In this document: positions 17,286-25,465 of the stretch, piece after piece
Layout of the letters: each line of letters opens with the position of its first letter
How positions within the stretch are numbered: the first letter of the stretch is position 1
From: Nocardia farcinica
Lineage (GTDB): Bacteria > Actinomycetota > Actinomycetes > Mycobacteriales > Mycobacteriaceae
Direction: 5' to 3'
Length of the DNA stretch: 64,000 nt
Assembly (NCBI RefSeq): GCF_001182745.1
Contig: NZ_LN868938.1
Coordinates: 1,364,001-1,428,000, forward strand
Notes under the pieces: model-generated
Databases searched by the model: none
Seen by the model: the letters and a program-made list of their open reading frames with translations, nothing else
Told to the model about the DNA's origin: nothing
Translations under genes and position numbers: made by a program

Positions 17286-17432
17286 CGCGCGAGCGTAGCA
17301 AGTGCTTGGTAGATTCGCGGGCGGATGGCACCGGATCGTCGCGACGCGTTCTCGTGCGACGAGTACGCTCGAGCCGCCGCGCCCGCGCGGGAGGCGGTCA
17401 GCAGCATCGGGCGGGAAGCGGAAGGCCAGCAG

Positions 17433-18602
17433 ATGAACGAGCCGTATTCGCAATGGCATCAGCGCAATTCGCCGACCGACCAACCGCTGGCCGCCCGCTA
17501 CACCGGGGCCGAGCCGATCCTCTGGAACGGCAGCATGGTCTACCCGATGTACAGCGACCGACTACCGCAGGAACCGACGCTGTTGTTCATGAGCCTGCTC
17601 TCCCAGGCGCCACCCGCCGGGCTGCGCGGGCACGGACTCGGACTGGCGGTGCAGGACGCCTACATCGAACTCGACGGCCACCGGCTGACCGGGGTGGACA
17701 TCTGGAGCGACGCGCTCGCCCGCGGGGTCACCGTCGAACTGGTGCCCACCGGCGCCGCGCCGCTGTTCACGCTGACCCCGGTCTGGGTCGATCAGACCGG
17801 CGCGCACCGCTGTTGGACGGGCAACTACGGCATGCTGGTCGAGGACATCCCCAACGACATCGTCGCGCTGTGGTGCAGTCTCGGTGAGGGGCCACCCAAT
17901 TTCGCCAATCTCGTCGTCGGCGTCGCGACGGTGCCCGCCAAGCGCACCGGCGACGCGGGCCGGGACCCCGACGCCGACGCCCCTGCCGCCGAGGAGATCC
18001 GAGCCGCCGAAGAGACCGGAGGCGGCGAAGAGATCGGAGGCGGCGAAGAGATCGGAGGCGGCGAAGAGATCGGAGGCGGCAAGGAGGAGACCCGTCCCGG
18101 CGCCCACGCCGTCGCCGCCGATCCGCCCCCGGCCGCGCCATCGCCGGCGCACGACGACCTGTCCACCGTCGACACCGACCCGAGCCTCCCGACGGTCGAC
18201 GAAAACGCCACCATGACAATGCACTACGTGCGCATGGCGTCGGCGGCGGGTGCCGAGCCGCCGGCGACCGGCCCCGGCCACGGCTACCGCAACGCCCTCT
18301 ACGAACTGGGCACCGCGATGTACGACCGTGGCGAGGAGGCCGAAGCGTGCGGCCTGTGGGCTCAGGCCGCCGAGGCCGGCCATGCCGGGGCCGCCTACGA
18401 CCTCGCGGTGCTGCTGTTCCGCCGCGGCGACCACGGGGGCGCCGAACGGTGGTGGCGGCGGGCCGCCGAGTACGGCGAGTTCCGGGCCATGTCGCTGCTG
18501 GCCGAACTACTCGACCGCCGCGGCGATCACGCCGAGGCGCGGCAATGGCGGGCCCGCGCGGCCGAGTACGCCGCCCGCGCGGGACAGACGCTGTACTCCT
18601 GA
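17433..18602 (+). CDS. Sel1/TPR-repeat protein with a tandem-repeat linker
   Basis: This 389-residue protein has a beta-rich N-terminal half, a low-complexity linker with four copies of EEIGGG-like hexapeptides, and a C-terminal Sel1-like helical repeat region (YELGTAMYDRGEEAEACGLWAQAAEAGHAGAAYDLAVLL...). Sel1 repeats usually mediate protein contacts. ATG 17433 has GGAAGG seven bases upstream; an ATG at 17325 would add 36 residues without a ribosome site. The N-terminal domain is not one I recognise. It lies divergent from the dehydrogenase pair. Confidence 0.75.
   Translation: MNEPYSQWHQRNSPTDQPLAARYTGAEPILWNGSMVYPMYSDRLPQEPTLLFMSLLSQAPPAGLRGHGLGLAVQDAYIELDGHRLTGVDIWSDALARGVTVELVPTGAAPLFTLTPVWVDQTGAHRCWTGNYGMLVEDIPNDIVALWCSLGEGPPNFANLVVGVATVPAKRTGDAGRDPDADAPAAEEIRAAEETGGGEEIGGGEEIGGGEEIGGGKEETRPGAHAVAADPPPAAPSPAHDDLSTVDTDPSLPTVDENATMTMHYVRMASAAGAEPPATGPGHGYRNALYELGTAMYDRGEEAEACGLWAQAAEAGHAGAAYDLAVLLFRRGDHGGAERWWRRAAEYGEFRAMSLLAELLDRRGDHAEARQWRARAAEYAARAGQTLYS
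18009..18080 (+). repeat. 18-bp tandem repeat, four units, inside a coding region
   Basis: GAAGAGATCGGAGGCGGC occurs four times head to tail (18009-18026, 18027-18044, 18045-18062, 18063-18080); the first unit has one C-for-T change. It encodes Glu/Ile/Gly hexapeptides in the linker of the Sel1 protein. Length variation between strains is likely. Confidence 0.9.
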
Positions 18603-18642
18603 GCGGTACTCGCGTCGACAACTGTCCGCCGCCGACCGTGGG

Positions 18643-18680
18643 AAATTCGGTGGCGCCCGCGGCGCGTGCCTCGCTACGGT
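18643..18680 (+). promoter_or_regulatory. Promoter of the erm leader transcript, WhiB7-like
   Basis: TACGGT (18675-18680) is a -10 box ending seven bases before the leader ATG. TGGCGC (18651-18656) is a weak -35 at 18-base spacing. AAATT (18643-18647), an AT tract unusual in this region, lies three bases upstream of the -35, the position where WhiB7 contacts DNA with its AT-hook. WhiB7 control is inference. Confidence 0.5.
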
Positions 18681-18687
18681 GTCGCGC

Positions 18688-18795
18688 ATGTGTGCAGCAG
18701 TGAACGGAGCGTGCGCGGTGGGCGCGTACTTCATCCGGCTTCGCCGGCGGGCCCGGGCTCTGCCGCGCACCGCTGCGTCTCCCCGACAGCGCTGA
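18688..18795 (+). CDS. Erm leader peptide (35 codons) with an RLR arrest motif
   Basis: An ATG-initiated 35-codon frame ends 113 bases before erm. It begins seven bases after a -10 box, so it is probably leaderless. Residues 17-19 are Arg-Leu-Arg, followed by more arginines. R-L-R is the +X+ motif at which macrolides stall ribosomes on ErmD-type leaders. The expected role is antibiotic-dependent translational or transcriptional attenuation of erm. No homology was checked, and the frame could in principle be fortuitous. Confidence 0.6.
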   Translation: MCAAVNGACAVGAYFIRLRRRARALPRTAASPRQR

Positions 18796-18818
18796 TCGGG
18801 GTCCGCTACCGCTGATCG

Positions 18819-18837
18819 CACCCGCCCCGAGCGGGTG
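18819..18837 (+). promoter_or_regulatory. Hairpin in the erm leader region
   Basis: CACCCGC (18819-18825) pairs with GCGGGTG (18831-18837). It follows the leader stop codon. A second small pairing, CTCC with GGAG just before the erm ATG, could mask the GGAGG ribosome site. Together they could be the switching structures of an attenuator. Only the first stem is strong. Confidence 0.45.
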
Positions 18838-18908
18838 GTTCGTGGTGCTCCGGTACGGGTCCGGGCGAATCACCTTTCCTGATTCCCCACTCCGTTCGGA
18901 GGACAGCC

Positions 18909-19718
18909 ATGTCCCGCGCCTCGTCGCGCGCCGCCCGGGCCGGCGCGCGCAAACGCTTCTCCCAGAACTTTCTCGCCGACCCGGACATCGCGCGGCGCAT
19001 CGTCCGGTCCGCCGGTGTCGGCGCCGGCGATCTCGTACTCGAGATCGGCCCCGGTGACGGCATGCTCACCGCGCAACTGCTCGGTGTCGCCGGCCGGGTG
19101 CTGGCCTACGAGATCGATGCCCGCTACGCCGCGCGACTGCAGGCCCGCTACGCCGCCGACCCTCGAATCCACTGCTATCACAAGGATTTCCGGGACGCCC
19201 CGCTGCCCGACGAGCCCTTCGGCGTGGTCGCGAACGTGCCGTTCGGGAGCACCACCGACATCGTGCGCTGGTGTCTGGCGGCGCGGCAGCTCACCTCGGC
19301 GACCCTGCTGACCCAGCGCGAATTCGCCCGCAAGCACACCGGCGACTACGGCCGGTGGAGCAAGCTCACGGTGACGCACTGGCCGACGACGACCATGCAC
19401 CTGGGCGCGCGCATCGACCGGCGGCACTTCCGCCCGGTGCCGCGCGTCGACGGCGCGCTACTGCACCTGCGCCGCCGCCCGGACCCGCTGCTCGCCGGGG
19501 CCGCGGCGCGCGACTATCGCCGCCTGGTGGAACTCGGGTTCACCGGGATCGGTGGTTCCCTGGCCGCCACACTCGCCACCGCCTTCCCGCCACGCCGGGT
19601 GCGGGCGGCGTGTGCGGCCGCGGGCATTCCGGCCGGCACCCCGGTGGGTCTCGTGGCCCCGGAGCGATGGTTCGCCCTGTTCCGGGCACTGCGACCCGGC
19701 GCCGCGACGGGCCGATGA
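18909..19718 (+). CDS. erm: 23S rRNA (adenine-N6) methyltransferase, Erm family
   Basis: This 269-residue Erm-type enzyme methylates A2058 of 23S rRNA, giving macrolide-lincosamide-streptogramin B resistance. FSQNFL opens the domain, LEIGPGDGMLT is SAM motif I, and ANVPFGSTTDI is the catalytic N-(I/V)-P-(F/Y) motif IV. The length fits the family. It could be KsgA-like, but the motif IV Phe, the compact C-terminus and the leader peptide favour Erm. GGAGG lies six bases before the ATG. Base composition matches the neighbours, suggesting an intrinsic gene rather than a recent arrival. Confidence 0.88.
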   Translation: MSRASSRAARAGARKRFSQNFLADPDIARRIVRSAGVGAGDLVLEIGPGDGMLTAQLLGVAGRVLAYEIDARYAARLQARYAADPRIHCYHKDFRDAPLPDEPFGVVANVPFGSTTDIVRWCLAARQLTSATLLTQREFARKHTGDYGRWSKLTVTHWPTTTMHLGARIDRRHFRPVPRVDGALLHLRRRPDPLLAGAAARDYRRLVELGFTGIGGSLAATLATAFPPRRVRAACAAAGIPAGTPVGLVAPERWFALFRALRPGAATGR

Positions 19719-19755
19719 CCGGTGCGGTGCGTCGCCGCGGCGTTACGATGCGCAG

Positions 19756-22014
19756 ATGGCGCACCCCGCAGCGCGGGTCTCCCGCGCGACGGCCGCAGCG
19801 AGCCCGCCGCAGTCGGCGGGCCGCGGGTCGCCGGTGGCCGACGTGGTGACCCGCTTCGCCGAAGCCTGGCGGGACGCCCGCACCCCGCCGGACCTGACCG
19901 CGTTCCTGCCCGACTCCCCCGCGCTGCGCCGGGTCTCGCTGATCGAGTTGATCAAGGTGGACCTGGCGCAGCGCTGGCGCCGCCACGTCGAGCCCAAACG
20001 GCTCGCCCAGTACGTCGCCGAGCTACCCGAGCTGCGCACCTGGCCGCTGCCGCCGGACCTGATCTACGAGGAATTCCACCTGCGCAGGCAGGCCGGGCAA
20101 CCGGTCGACGTCGCCGAGTACACCGCCACCTATCCGGCGCAGGCGCAGGTGCTCTCCGAACTGCTCACCACCGACGACTACCACAGCACCCTGCTCGCGG
20201 GCCCGGTGGAACCGGCCGGGCTCGACGAGCTCGAACCGGGCACCAGCGTCGACGATTTCGACCTGATGACCAGCCTGGGCCGCGGTGCGTTCGCGCGGGT
20301 GTTCCTGGCCAGGCAGCGGTCGATGCAGCGGCTGGTGGCGGTGAAGATCTCCCGCGACAAGAGCACCGAGCCGCAGACCCTCGCCCAGCTCGACCATCGC
20401 CACATCGTGCGGGTCTTCGACCAACGGGTGCTGCCGTCGAGCGGGTTGCGGCTGCTGTACATGCAGTACGTGCCCGGCGGCACGCTGTTCTCGGTGCTGG
20501 AACGGCTGCGCGCGCACCCCGCGCAGGCCAGGGCGCGCGGCGGGGCGCTACTGCTCGACGTCATCGACGAGGTGCTCACCGGCAAGGGCGAGATCCGGCC
20601 CGGCGAATCGGCCACCCGCGCGGAACTGGCCGGTCTCACCTGGCCGGAGACCATCGCCTGGCTGGGCAGGCGGCTGGCCGACGCCCTGGACTACGCCGAC
20701 CGGTGCGGTGTGCTGCACCGCGACATCAAACCGGCCAACGTACTCCTCACCGCCGAGGGCGAGCCGCAGCTGGCCGACTTCAACATCAGCTTCGGCAGCA
20801 CCGTCACCGGCGCCAGCCCGGTCGCCTACTTCGGCGGCTCGCTGGCCTACATGTCGCCCGAGCAGCTCGCCGCCGTGCACCCGGATCTGCCCGGCACCGC
20901 CGCCGATCTGGACGTGCGCAGCGACCTGTACGCGCTCGCGGTGATGCTGTGGGAACTGCTCACCGGCCACAAGCCCTTCGGCGACGACCACGTGACCGGC
21001 GGCGACCGCACCACCCTGGACGGGATGCTCGAGCGCCGCCGCCGCGGTCCCGGCGCGCTGCCGTACGCCGATCTGCCGCCGGACTGTCCCGCCGCGCTGC
21101 GCCGCACCCTGGCCCGCGCGCTCGACCCCGACCCCGATCGCCGCTGGCCCACCGGCGCGGACATGGCCCAGCAGTTCGACGTGTGCCTGGATGCGCGCGC
21201 CCGCGATCTGGTCGACCCGCCGCCGCGGAGCGCGCGGGTGCGGGCCAGGGCGTGGCTGCATCCGATCATGGCCTGCGCCATCGCGATTCCCAACGCGCTG
21301 GCCATCCTCTACAGCTACCAGCACAACCGCACCCTCATCATCGACAAGCTCGACGCGCAGACCCAGCAGCGCTTCGATCAGGTCGCTCTCACCACCTACG
21401 GGTTGTGCTTCCTGCTGGGCGTGGTCGCCACCAACGTGCTCATCGCGCACCTGTGGTCGGTCTCGCGTGGGCTGCGGCACGGCCGGCACTACGACGCCGC
21501 GACGCTGGCGAAGGCGCGCAGCGACACCCTGCGGCTGGCGCAGCGCAACGTGCTCACCTGTTTCGTGCTGTGGGCGCTGGCCGGGATCGTGGTGCCGTTG
21601 ACCGTGCAGGTCTCCGGCAGCAGCCTGCCCGCGCAGTCCTACCTGCACTTCTTCGCCACCCAGATCGTCTGTGGCGGGATCGCGATGGCCTATCCGTACT
21701 TCCTGGTGAGCTTCTATTCGGTGCGGTGCCTGTATCCGATGTTCGTGCCGCACGGCTGGCTCGGTCCGGCCGACGCGGCCGAACTGGACCGGCTCGACCG
21801 CCGCGGCACCGCCTTTCTCGCCGTCGCCGCCGCCGTCCCGCTGCTGGGTGTCGCGGGCGCGACCTTCATCCCACCCGCCGATCTGCCCGCGGTGATCGTG
21901 CCGCTGCGGGTACTCGGCGTCGGCAGCGCGCTGGCCTTCGTCGGGGTGTACTGGCTGTTCCGGATGTCCGAGCGGGATCTCACCGCGCTGGCCCGGGTGG
22001 TCGGACAACGCTGA
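19756..22014 (+). CDS. Membrane-anchored serine/threonine protein kinase
   Basis: This 752-residue protein has an N-terminal helical region of about 160 residues, a kinase domain (glycine loop SLGRGAFARVF near 173, Lys in VAVK near 197, catalytic HRDIKPAN near 320, SPEQL activation end) and six predicted membrane helices from about 503 to 736. The Mg-binding motif reads D-F-N rather than D-F-G near residue 341. There is no PASTA or other extracytoplasmic sensor domain, so the membrane part itself may sense. ATG 19756 is 37 bases after erm; an out-of-frame ATG lies at 19748. Confidence 0.85.
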   Translation: MAHPAARVSRATAAASPPQSAGRGSPVADVVTRFAEAWRDARTPPDLTAFLPDSPALRRVSLIELIKVDLAQRWRRHVEPKRLAQYVAELPELRTWPLPPDLIYEEFHLRRQAGQPVDVAEYTATYPAQAQVLSELLTTDDYHSTLLAGPVEPAGLDELEPGTSVDDFDLMTSLGRGAFARVFLARQRSMQRLVAVKISRDKSTEPQTLAQLDHRHIVRVFDQRVLPSSGLRLLYMQYVPGGTLFSVLERLRAHPAQARARGGALLLDVIDEVLTGKGEIRPGESATRAELAGLTWPETIAWLGRRLADALDYADRCGVLHRDIKPANVLLTAEGEPQLADFNISFGSTVTGASPVAYFGGSLAYMSPEQLAAVHPDLPGTAADLDVRSDLYALAVMLWELLTGHKPFGDDHVTGGDRTTLDGMLERRRRGPGALPYADLPPDCPAALRRTLARALDPDPDRRWPTGADMAQQFDVCLDARARDLVDPPPRSARVRARAWLHPIMACAIAIPNALAILYSYQHNRTLIIDKLDAQTQQRFDQVALTTYGLCFLLGVVATNVLIAHLWSVSRGLRHGRHYDAATLAKARSDTLRLAQRNVLTCFVLWALAGIVVPLTVQVSGSSLPAQSYLHFFATQIVCGGIAMAYPYFLVSFYSVRCLYPMFVPHGWLGPADAAELDRLDRRGTAFLAVAAAVPLLGVAGATFIPPADLPAVIVPLRVLGVGSALAFVGVYWLFRMSERDLTALARVVGQR

Positions 22015-22018
22015 GACG

Positions 22019-22059
22019 CCGGCGCGCCGGACGACTCTGACGGTCGTCCGGCGCGCCGG
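22019..22059. terminator. Strong bidirectional terminator hairpin
   Basis: A perfect 17-base stem (22019-22035 with 22043-22059, arms GC-rich) closes a seven-base loop between the convergent kinase and ectD genes. There is no U tract. Confidence 0.75.
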
Positions 22060-22075
22060 GCGGGTGATCCGCGGT

Positions 22076-22972
22076 CTACAGCGGGGTGAAGTCGCGGCTG
22101 CCGATGTAGGTGGGCCGCGGCGCCGGGGCGGCGAACGGCTCCACCAGCGTGTTCTCCACGCTGTTGAACACCAGGAAGATGTTCGAGCGCGGGAACGGGG
22201 TGATGTTGTTCGCCGAGCCGTGCATGATGTTCGAATCGAACAGCAGGGCCGAACCCGCCCGGCCGGTGAACTGCGCGATGCCGTAGCGCTGGGCGAGCAC
22301 GGTGATGTCCTCGGTGCTGGGCACCCCGATCTCCTGCTCGCGCAACGACTCCCGGTAGTGGTCGGCCGGGGTGGCGCCCACGCACGGCACGAAGGTGCGG
22401 TGCGAGCCGGGCATCACCATCAGGCTGCCGTTGAACGGGTAGTTGTCGGTCAGGGCGATCGACAGGCTCACCGCGCGCGGGGCGGGCATACCGTCCTCGG
22501 CGTGCCAGGTCTCGAAGTCCGAGTGCCAGTAGAACCCCGTGCCGCGGAAGCCCGGCATGTAGTTGATCCGGGTCTGGTGCAGGTAGACATCGGAGCCGAG
22601 CACCTGCCTGGCCAGCCCGACGATGCGGGTCTGGCGCACCAGATCGGCCACCGCGGCGCTGAGCTTGTGCACCTCGAACACCGAGCGCACCCGGTTCGAG
22701 GTCTTCTCCCGGATCACCCGCTCGTCGTCGAGCAGGGACTTGTCGGCCGCCAGCCGCTCGACCTCGGCGCGGAACTCCGACACCTCCTCCGGGCTCAGCA
22801 GATTCTCCATGATCGAGAAACCGTCGCGGTCGAAGGTCGACAGCTGTTCGCTGTGGACCTCACCCCACACCGTCGGGTCCAGCCGCTCGATGTGCGGTGC
22901 CGGCTCGGCGGTGCGGGTCGGATACCGATCGATGCGGTCGACGGGATCGCGATCGATGGCCTGCTGCAACAC
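22076..22972 (-). CDS. ectD: Ectoine hydroxylase
   Basis: This 298-residue Fe(II)/2-oxoglutarate dioxygenase converts ectoine to 5-hydroxyectoine. The iron ligands lie in FYWHSDFETWHAEDGMP (His and Asp) and the distal His in MHGSANNITPFPRSN. The ectoine-binding and 2-oxoglutarate Arg regions of the family are intact. The GTG start has GAGGAG nine bases upstream. It is the last gene of ectABCD, 15 bases after ectC, so hydroxyectoine is probably made whenever ectoine is. Confidence 0.96.
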   Translation of the reverse strand: MLQQAIDRDPVDRIDRYPTRTAEPAPHIERLDPTVWGEVHSEQLSTFDRDGFSIMENLLSPEEVSEFRAEVERLAADKSLLDDERVIREKTSNRVRSVFEVHKLSAAVADLVRQTRIVGLARQVLGSDVYLHQTRINYMPGFRGTGFYWHSDFETWHAEDGMPAPRAVSLSIALTDNYPFNGSLMVMPGSHRTFVPCVGATPADHYRESLREQEIGVPSTEDITVLAQRYGIAQFTGRAGSALLFDSNIMHGSANNITPFPRSNIFLVFNSVENTLVEPFAAPAPRPTYIGSRDFTPL

Positions 22973-22987
22973 TTCTCGTCGCTCCTC

Positions 22988-23383
22988 TCAGCTGGCGGGA
23001 ACCGCTACCAGCGGATACACCCCGTTCTCGTCGTGGACCTCCTGCCCGGTCACCGGCGGGTTGAACACGCACATCATCCGCATGGTGGTGCGCGCCTGCA
23101 CCCGGTGCTTCTCGTGGCCGTTCAGCAGGTACATGGTGCCGGGGCGCAGGTCGTAGACCTGATCGTTGTCCAGATCGGTCAGCGTGCCCTCGCCCTCGAC
23201 CAACCACACCGCCTCGATGTGGTGGACGTAGTGGAACTCGTGGGTGGTTCCGGCGTCGATGGTGGTCTCGTGGAAGGAGAAGCCGACCCCGTCGCCGCCG
23301 AGCACGATGCGCTTGCTGCGCCAGCCCGGGCCCGCCACGTCCCGCTCGGTGCCGGTGATCTCGTCGGTGGTGCGCACGATCAT
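22988..23383 (-). CDS. ectC: L-ectoine synthase
   Basis: This 131-residue cupin cyclises N-gamma-acetyl-2,4-diaminobutyrate to ectoine. HEFHYVHHIEAVWLVEGEG and the late LNGHEKHRV are the metal- and substrate-binding strands of the barrel. Its ATG overlaps the ectB stop by four bases (ATGA) and GGAGGAG precedes it. Confidence 0.97.
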   Translation of the reverse strand: MIVRTTDEITGTERDVAGPGWRSKRIVLGGDGVGFSFHETTIDAGTTHEFHYVHHIEAVWLVEGEGTLTDLDNDQVYDLRPGTMYLLNGHEKHRVQARTTMRMMCVFNPPVTGQEVHDENGVYPLVAVPAS

Positions 23384-24690
23384 CGGCGCTCTCCTCCCTC
23401 GGCCGGGGCGCGGTGGTGCAGGCGGCCCCAGCCGGTGCAGACGGTGTCGATGGCGCCGGTCAGGATCTGCAGGCCCCGATCCAGCTCGTCGTCGGTGATG
23501 GTCAGCGGCGGCAGCAGCTTGACGACCTCGTCGCTGGAGCCCGAGGTCTCCACCAGCAGCCCGCGCTCGAAGGCGACCTGGCAGACCTTGCCCGCCTGCG
23601 AGGGATCCTCGAAGGCGATGCCGTGCACCAGCCCGCGACCGCGGGTGGACAGGCCGGGGAAGTGCCCGGCGACGGTGGCCAGCTCGGTGGCGACCTTCTC
23701 GCCCTTGGCCTTGGTCGCGGCCTCCAGCGCGCCGTCGGACCAGAACGTCTCCAGCGCCACCTGCGCGGTGACGAAGGCGGGGTTGTTGCCGCGGAAGGTG
23801 CCGTTGTGCTCGCCCGGAGCCCACTGGTCGAGTTCGGGCTTGAACAGCACCAGCGCCAGCGGCAGGCCGTAGCCGCCGATGGACTTCGACAGCGTCACGA
23901 TGTCGGGGGTGATGCCCGCGACCTCGAAGGAGAAGAACGGGCCGGTGCGCCCGCACCCCATCTGCACGTCGTCGACGATGAGCAGGATCTCCCGCTCCGC
24001 GCATAGCTGCGCCAGGTGCTGCAGCCACTCCACCCGGGCGACGTTGATGCCGCCCTCGCCCTGCACGGTCTCCACGATCACCGCGGCGGGCCGGTCGAAA
24101 CCGGAGGAGGTGTCGTCGAGCACCCGCTCCATCCACTGGAAGTCGGCGGTGGTGTTGTCGAAGTAGCCGTCGTAGGGCATGTGCGCGGCGTGCACCAGCG
24201 GCACGCCCGCACCGGCGCGCTTGGCGGCGTTACCGGTGACCGACAGCGCGCCCAGCGTCATGCCGTGGAAGGCGTTGGTGAAGCTCAGCACGGTTTCGCG
24301 GCCGGTGACCTTGCGCGCCAGCTTCAGCGCCGCCTCCACGGCGTTGGCGCCGGTCGGGCCGGGGAACTGCACCTTGTAGTCCAGGCCGCGGGGGGCGAAC
24401 ACGGTGTCGCGCAGCGTCTCGAGCAGCTTGCGCTTGGCCGCGGTGGACATGTCCAGGCCGTGCGTGATGCCGTCGGAGGCGATGTAGTCGATCAGCGGCT
24501 GCTTGAGCACCGGGTTGTTGTGGCCGTAGTTCAGCGCACCGGCACCGGCGAAGAAGTCCAGGTAGTCCTTGCCGTCCTCGTCCTGGAGCCAGGCGCCCTT
24601 GGCGGTGGTGAACACCGTGGGCCAGTTGCGGCAGTAGCCGCGCACATTGGACTCCAGCGACTCGAAGACGTTCGTTTCAGCGGTGATCAT
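23380..24690 (-). CDS. ectB: Diaminobutyrate-2-oxoglutarate transaminase
   Basis: This 436-residue class III PLP aminotransferase makes 2,4-diaminobutyrate from aspartate semialdehyde and glutamate, the first committed ectoine step. VQMGCGRTG and the PLP-Lys region TLSKSIGGYGLP are intact, as is PGPTGANAVEAALKLARK. ATG 24690 overlaps the ectA TGA (ATGA). Length is normal for the family. Confidence 0.97.
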   Translation of the reverse strand: MITAETNVFESLESNVRGYCRNWPTVFTTAKGAWLQDEDGKDYLDFFAGAGALNYGHNNPVLKQPLIDYIASDGITHGLDMSTAAKRKLLETLRDTVFAPRGLDYKVQFPGPTGANAVEAALKLARKVTGRETVLSFTNAFHGMTLGALSVTGNAAKRAGAGVPLVHAAHMPYDGYFDNTTADFQWMERVLDDTSSGFDRPAAVIVETVQGEGGINVARVEWLQHLAQLCAEREILLIVDDVQMGCGRTGPFFSFEVAGITPDIVTLSKSIGGYGLPLALVLFKPELDQWAPGEHNGTFRGNNPAFVTAQVALETFWSDGALEAATKAKGEKVATELATVAGHFPGLSTRGRGLVHGIAFEDPSQAGKVCQVAFERGLLVETSGSSDEVVKLLPPLTITDDELDRGLQILTGAIDTVCTGWGRLHHRAPAEGGERR

Positions 24691-25268
24691 CGAATCTCCT
24701 GTGCAATAGGGGCGATGCGGTAGAGGTCCTCGGGGGCGTGTTCGTCGGGGAACACACCGGCGTCGAAGAGGGGCTGCTTGGTGAGCTGCGCGCCGCGGCG
24801 CCGCGCGACCGCGGCGAACATCGCGATCGAGGCCGGGTTGTCCGGGGAGATGGTGGTCTCCAGCGCGGTCACGCCGTGCGGCGCCACCCGGTCGAGCAGC
24901 TTCTGGATCAGGGCCGTGCCGGTGCCGCGGCCGCGCTCGGTGGGCGAGACGGCCACCTGCCAGACGAACACGGTGTCGGGAGACTCGGGCCGTAGATAGC
25001 CGATCACGAAGCCGACGACCCTGCCGTCCACCTCCGCGACCACCGTCGTTCCCGGGAAATCCCGGCACCACAGCAGGTAGGCGTAGCTCGAGTTGGTGTC
25101 GAGGACGCGCGAATCCTTCGCGATCCGCCAGATCTCCGCGGCATCACCCAGCTGGGGAGCCCGCAGGAGCGCGGTGCCGATGCGGTCGGACACCTGCCAC
25201 GGCGCCTCGACGGGCCGTGGTTCCTCGACGGGTTCTGCGGTAGGCGTGGACAACGTTTGCAGTGACAT
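24687..25268 (-). CDS. ectA: L-2,4-diaminobutyrate N-acetyltransferase
   Basis: This 193-residue GNAT enzyme acetylates diaminobutyrate. DTNSSYAYLLWCRDF, VWQVAVSPTERGRGTGTALI and ETTISPDNPAS are conserved EctA blocks. The first 30 residues are a Pro/Glu-rich extension. It leads the tightly coupled ectABCD operon; GGGAG precedes the ATG and a likely promoter starts about 13 bases upstream. Confidence 0.96.
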   Translation of the reverse strand: MSLQTLSTPTAEPVEEPRPVEAPWQVSDRIGTALLRAPQLGDAAEIWRIAKDSRVLDTNSSYAYLLWCRDFPGTTVVAEVDGRVVGFVIGYLRPESPDTVFVWQVAVSPTERGRGTGTALIQKLLDRVAPHGVTALETTISPDNPASIAMFAAVARRRGAQLTKQPLFDAGVFPDEHAPEDLYRIAPIAQEIR

Positions 25269-25286
25269 ACAACTCCCAGGTCGGTC

Positions 25287-25314
25287 TGTCTACGCGTCCA
25301 GGTTTGCCAACCAA
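25287..25314 (-). promoter_or_regulatory. Candidate ectA promoter
   Basis: On the minus strand TTGGTT (25314-25309) and TAGACA (25292-25287) are 16 bases apart, giving a start near 25281, about 13 bases before the ectA ATG. The region is markedly AT-richer than its surroundings. Confidence 0.5.
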
Positions 25315-25346
25315 CTTTGCGGTGAATTGGTCGATCTCTTTGCGGT
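25315..25346 (-). promoter_or_regulatory. 9-bp direct repeat upstream of the ectA -35 box
   Basis: CTTTGCGGT occurs at 25315-25323 and again at 25338-25346 (23-base period, about two helical turns). It abuts the proposed -35 box. Direct repeats at this phase suit an OmpR-family dimer, and such a regulator is the next gene. Confidence 0.45.
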
Positions 25347-25465
25347 TGTGTTACGAATGTGTTTCACGAACCGGCTTGGGCGCAGCACGGGATCGCGGCG
25401 CACGCGGGCGTCGCTGCGGACCGGCGCGGTGTCCGTTCCCGGTGTGGAAACGGACCCGCCGCGGG

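Noticed and set aside
18909..19718. KsgA/RsmA dimethyladenosine transferase instead of Erm
   Set aside because: Motif IV NVPF, no ksgA-type neighbours and the RLR leader peptide favour Erm, although the families are related.
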